From assembly GCA_044353165.1 (NCBI GenBank), contig JBILCM010000003.1, positions 13,782 through 77,781 on the forward strand: a stretch of 64,000 nucleotides of DNA. The letters are read 5' to 3'. Each line of letters opens with the position of its first letter. Position 1 is the first letter of the stretch. The notes below the pieces were generated by a model, which was given only the letters and a program-made list of their open reading frames with translations, did not search any database and had not been told where the DNA came from. A program made the position numbers and the translations under genes. Positions 61,294-64,000 of this stretch are shown here, piece by piece. This DNA is from JBILCM01 sp044353165 (GTDB lineage: Bacteria; Bacillota; Bacilli; Paenibacillales; YIM-B00363).

Positions 61294-61736
61294 TACACGC
61301 GGTGGTGATCCGGACGCCACTGACGAATAGCTTTCTTGATCTCATTGGGTTTCATCCCTTGGGAGGCGGCTTGGCTAGCAAGTGCAGGGAATTGCTCATC
61401 GGAAGCAAACCGCAGCGCGACGATCTGGTGTATGGACAGTCGGGAGTCTAGCCGTTGGTTTGTTAATACATAGTGTCGGAGTTGTTCTTCGGCGCGAATG
61501 GCGCGGTCCTGTGCGACCAATCCGTTGCGTCTGGCGATAAATCCCACAAGCAATACTTGAAAAGCAAGCGATAAAACCAAAACCGGTAGCCAGCTGAACG
61601 GTTGATTCGATAGGGCTTCAATGGTGTAAAACACGGAAATAATGAATGTAATGATGCCGATCGGAGCGAGCACATAATGTTGAATCGGATACATTCGTCG
61701 GTGCGTTGCGTAATTTTGGGCGATTTGTTTTTCCAT
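61293..61736 (-). CDS. DUF6526 family membrane protein
   Basis: 147 residues with two N-terminal membrane helices (about 24-40 and 48-68) and a helical cytoplasmic tail. EKQIAQNYATHRRMYPIQHY, then RAEEQLRHYVLTNQRLDSRL and IVALRFASDEQFPALASQA match DUF6526. GGAGG lies before the ATG. Function unknown. Confidence 0.75.
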   Translation of the reverse strand: MEKQIAQNYATHRRMYPIQHYVLAPIGIITFIISVFYTIEALSNQPFSWLPVLVLSLAFQVLLVGFIARRNGLVAQDRAIRAEEQLRHYVLTNQRLDSRLSIHQIVALRFASDEQFPALASQAASQGMKPNEIKKAIRQWRPDHHRV

Positions 61737-61881
61737 GATGAAAACCTCCTTAAGATATCTTTCATCGTAAGCGAAGATGACTGCATGTGCAAGGGTAAGG
61801 AGGGGGCGGGGGATTTTCCTTTTGGGATGAGTTTATGGTACGATTTACGAAAAATGACCGAATTGAAGGATGGGATCACGC

Positions 61882-63588
61882 TTGGTAGAATCTCACTTTA
61901 TTAAAACGATCGTGAAAGAAGATGTCCACGCCGGGCGGGTGAAAGAAGTCGTTACCCGCTTTCCGCCTGAACCCAACGGGTATCTCCATATCGGGCATGC
62001 ACGCTCGATCGTGCTTAACTTTGAGTTGGCCGATGAGTTTGGCGGGCGGACGAATTTACGGTTCGACGACACGAACCCCTTGAAGGAAGACACGGAATAT
62101 GTGGAAGCGATCAAGCGGGATGTGCAGTGGCTCGGGTATCAGTGGGACGGCTTGTTTTTTGCATCCGATTATTTTGAGGAGATGTATCGACGGGCTATTC
62201 TGCTCATCGAGAAGGGACTTGCTTTCGTTGATGACCAGACCGCGGAGCAAATCCGCCTCACCCGCGGCACACTCAATCAACCCGGCCAAGACAGCCTGTA
62301 TCGGAATCGCAGCGTAGCAGAAAACTTGGACTTGTTCACACGCATGCGTGCGGGGGAATTCGGCAACGGTGAGAAGGTGCTGCGTGCTAAGATTGACATG
62401 GGTTCCCCGAATATCAACATGCGGGACCCGGTCATCTATCGGATTGCGCACGCCACGCATCACAACACAGGGGATGCGTGGTGTATTTATCCGATGTATG
62501 CCTATGCGCATCCGTTGGAGGATGCGATAGAGGGTATTTCGCACTCCCTGTGCACACTAGAGTTTGAAGACCAGCGGCCCTTCTATGATTGGGTGATTCG
62601 CGAATGCGAGATGCCATGGGTGCCTAGGCAATATGAATTTGGTCGATTGAACTTGACGAATGCAGTCATGAGCAAACGCAAGCTGAAGCTATTGGTCGAC
62701 GAGCGTGTCGTGGATGGTTGGGATGACCCGCGTATGCCGACAATATCGGGATTGCGCCGCCTTGGGTATACGCCGGAGTCAATCCAAGCGTTCATTCGTG
62801 AAACCGGAATCTCCAAGGGCAGCGGCGTGGCAGACGGACGCATGCTTGAACATTACATCCGGGAAGATTTGAAGTTGAAGGCGCCGCGCACGATGGCCAT
62901 CTTGGATCCGCTGAAAGTGATCATCACCAATTACCCCGAAGGGCAAGTGGAAATGCTAGATGCGGAGATCAATCCGGAGAATCCGGAGATGGGCATGCGG
63001 CAGATCCCGTTCTCACGCGAAATTTACATTGAACAAGATGATTTTATGGAGAATCCCCCACCCAAATATCATCGTTTATTTGTGGGACAAGAAGTGCGGC
63101 TGAAGCATGCTTATTTCATTAAGTGCGAATCGGTCGTGAAGGACGCTGAGGGGCGTGTGGTGGAATTGCATTGCAGTTATGATCCACAGACGCGCAGCGG
63201 TAGCGGATTTACGGGACGTAAAGTGAAAGGCACGATCCATTGGGTGGAAGCGAGCCATGCTGTTCCTGCACAATTTCGCTTGTATGAGCCGCTAATGTTC
63301 GATGAAGCAGGCGAAGAGGAAGTTTTGCTGGATGAAGGGCAAGCGATCTTGGATCAAGAACGCACGCCCGGCAGCGCGGGAGGGGACAAGTCTTTCCTTA
63401 GCCGCATCAATCCGCAATCGTTGGTCACACAGCAAGGGTTTGTCGAACCGAACACCGAGGCGATTCCAGGGCAAAGCTGGTATCAGTTATTCCGCCATGG
63501 ATATTTCCACGTTGATTCGAAGACTTCAACAGCAACAATACCGGCGTTTAATCGCGTTGTGTCGCTGAAAAGTTCCTTTGAGCTGTAA
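61882..63588 (+). CDS. glnS: Glutaminyl-tRNA synthetase
   Basis: Class Ib synthetase charging tRNA-Gln. I favour the TTG at 61882 (568 residues, MVESHFIKTIVKED) because GAAGGA lies 11 bases upstream; the ATG at 61870 overlaps that Shine-Dalgarno. FPPEPNGYLHIGHARS contains the HIGH motif and AVMSKRKL the KMSKS-like motif; LRFDDTNP carries the Asp rather than Glu typical of GlnRS, and the two C-terminal beta-barrels are present. Most Bacillota lack GlnRS and use GatCAB, so this gene is notable and probably acquired by transfer. Confidence 0.94.
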   Translation: MVESHFIKTIVKEDVHAGRVKEVVTRFPPEPNGYLHIGHARSIVLNFELADEFGGRTNLRFDDTNPLKEDTEYVEAIKRDVQWLGYQWDGLFFASDYFEEMYRRAILLIEKGLAFVDDQTAEQIRLTRGTLNQPGQDSLYRNRSVAENLDLFTRMRAGEFGNGEKVLRAKIDMGSPNINMRDPVIYRIAHATHHNTGDAWCIYPMYAYAHPLEDAIEGISHSLCTLEFEDQRPFYDWVIRECEMPWVPRQYEFGRLNLTNAVMSKRKLKLLVDERVVDGWDDPRMPTISGLRRLGYTPESIQAFIRETGISKGSGVADGRMLEHYIREDLKLKAPRTMAILDPLKVIITNYPEGQVEMLDAEINPENPEMGMRQIPFSREIYIEQDDFMENPPPKYHRLFVGQEVRLKHAYFIKCESVVKDAEGRVVELHCSYDPQTRSGSGFTGRKVKGTIHWVEASHAVPAQFRLYEPLMFDEAGEEEVLLDEGQAILDQERTPGSAGGDKSFLSRINPQSLVTQQGFVEPNTEAIPGQSWYQLFRHGYFHVDSKTSTATIPAFNRVVSLKSSFEL

Positions 63589-63592
63589 CCTG

Positions 63593-64000
63593 TTAACGGA
63601 AGCGGTGAAGTCGCTGCTTCAATTGAAAATAGATCAAGCATCCAATACAGAAGCCACAAATCGCTAAGAACGCAGCGCAAGCCAACATACCTACAAATAC
63701 ATACGCTACGATAAAGTTTTGGAAAGCCAACGCGATCATTGATGCTGTTAGGAAAATAAGCGCCAGTATGTTGTTAAATCGTGCAAGCTCAACATGCTGC
63801 GTATCGCTGTCTTGGGTTCGAAGCCATGGGCGCGCAAGGGCGACGAATGCGTTGAAACGTAGACCGAATAGAAGCCCGAGCAATTGAATGAGCCACAGCG
63901 TCATTATGAGCCAAGGCCATTGGAGAAAGATCGCCAACAATGCAACGATGACGATACCGACTTGATTGCTTCTTACGAGGGGGAGAGGAATCTCCTGCAT
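63593..64000 (-). CDS. DUF4395 family membrane protein
   Basis: 135 residues with about four membrane helices. The start MQEIPLPLVRSNQVGIVIVA, the central FNAFVALARPWL, and CGFCIGCLIYFQL with its CxxC-like cysteines match DUF4395. The ATG is the last codon at the right edge, so an earlier start outside the window cannot be excluded. It is convergent with glnS, leaving 4 bases between the stops. Confidence 0.75.
   Translation of the reverse strand: MQEIPLPLVRSNQVGIVIVALLAIFLQWPWLIMTLWLIQLLGLLFGLRFNAFVALARPWLRTQDSDTQHVELARFNNILALIFLTASMIALAFQNFIVAYVFVGMLACAAFLAICGFCIGCLIYFQLKQRLHRFR

Noticed and set aside
1..64000. CRISPR arrays, rRNA and tRNA genes
   Set aside because: No regularly spaced repeats, cas genes, rRNA segments or tRNA-like cloverleaf sequences were noticed.

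Overview
The window is the replication-origin region of a low-to-moderate GC Bacillota chromosome, most likely Paenibacillaceae. The evidence is gene order: noc-rsmG-mnmG-mnmE-jag-yidC-rnpA-rpmH on the minus strand, oriC, then dnaA-dnaN-yaaA-recF-remB-gyrB-gyrA on the plus strand, followed by an HD-GYP protein, a LysM/G5/M23 envelope protease and walRKHIJ-htrA-rlmH. Species cannot be assigned from the sequence alone.

Layout. 1-7113: minus-strand replication/translation block, with a perfect parS site between rsmG and noc. 7114-9094: bipartite oriC, with DnaA-box clusters before and after dnaA and a run of DnaA-trio repeats before dnaN. 9095-26465: conserved core (sliding clamp, RecF, gyrase, the WalRK cell-wall two-component system with its accessory proteins, HtrA, RlmH).

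26466-49231: accessory region. It mixes intact genes (NatAB-type ABC exporter, Xre/DUF3169 pair, TetR- and MerR-regulated redox genes, a Phd-Uma2 fusion, nucleotidyltransferase pairs, AraC and Fic proteins) with many broken ones. I count about a dozen remnants. Several have lost an internal block while keeping both ends: DUF418, alpha/beta hydrolase, Phd, Fic, SRPBCC, MntA. Three families occur as both an intact or longer copy and a fragment: DUF6194, the MGMT-like protein and a Fic C-terminal region. I found no transposase, integrase, tRNA or rRNA gene in the window.

49232-64000: metabolic genes. An LLM flavin oxidoreductase is coupled to a LigB-type dioxygenase. A preQ1-I riboswitch and terminator precede queCDEF (preQ1 synthesis). 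cydABDC (cytochrome bd oxidase and its assembly ABC transporter) sits behind an Fnr/Rex-like palindrome. Then come a DoxX protein, a PdaA-like deacetylase whose Shine-Dalgarno lies in a terminator stem, two small membrane proteins and a glutaminyl-tRNA synthetase.

The most interesting parts for follow-up are the decaying toxin-antitoxin/Fic-rich stretch at 40.7-46.4 kb, the Phd-Uma2 fusion with three phased operators, and two small two-gene modules of unknown function. All family assignments come from reading the sequence and memory of the families; no database search was run.
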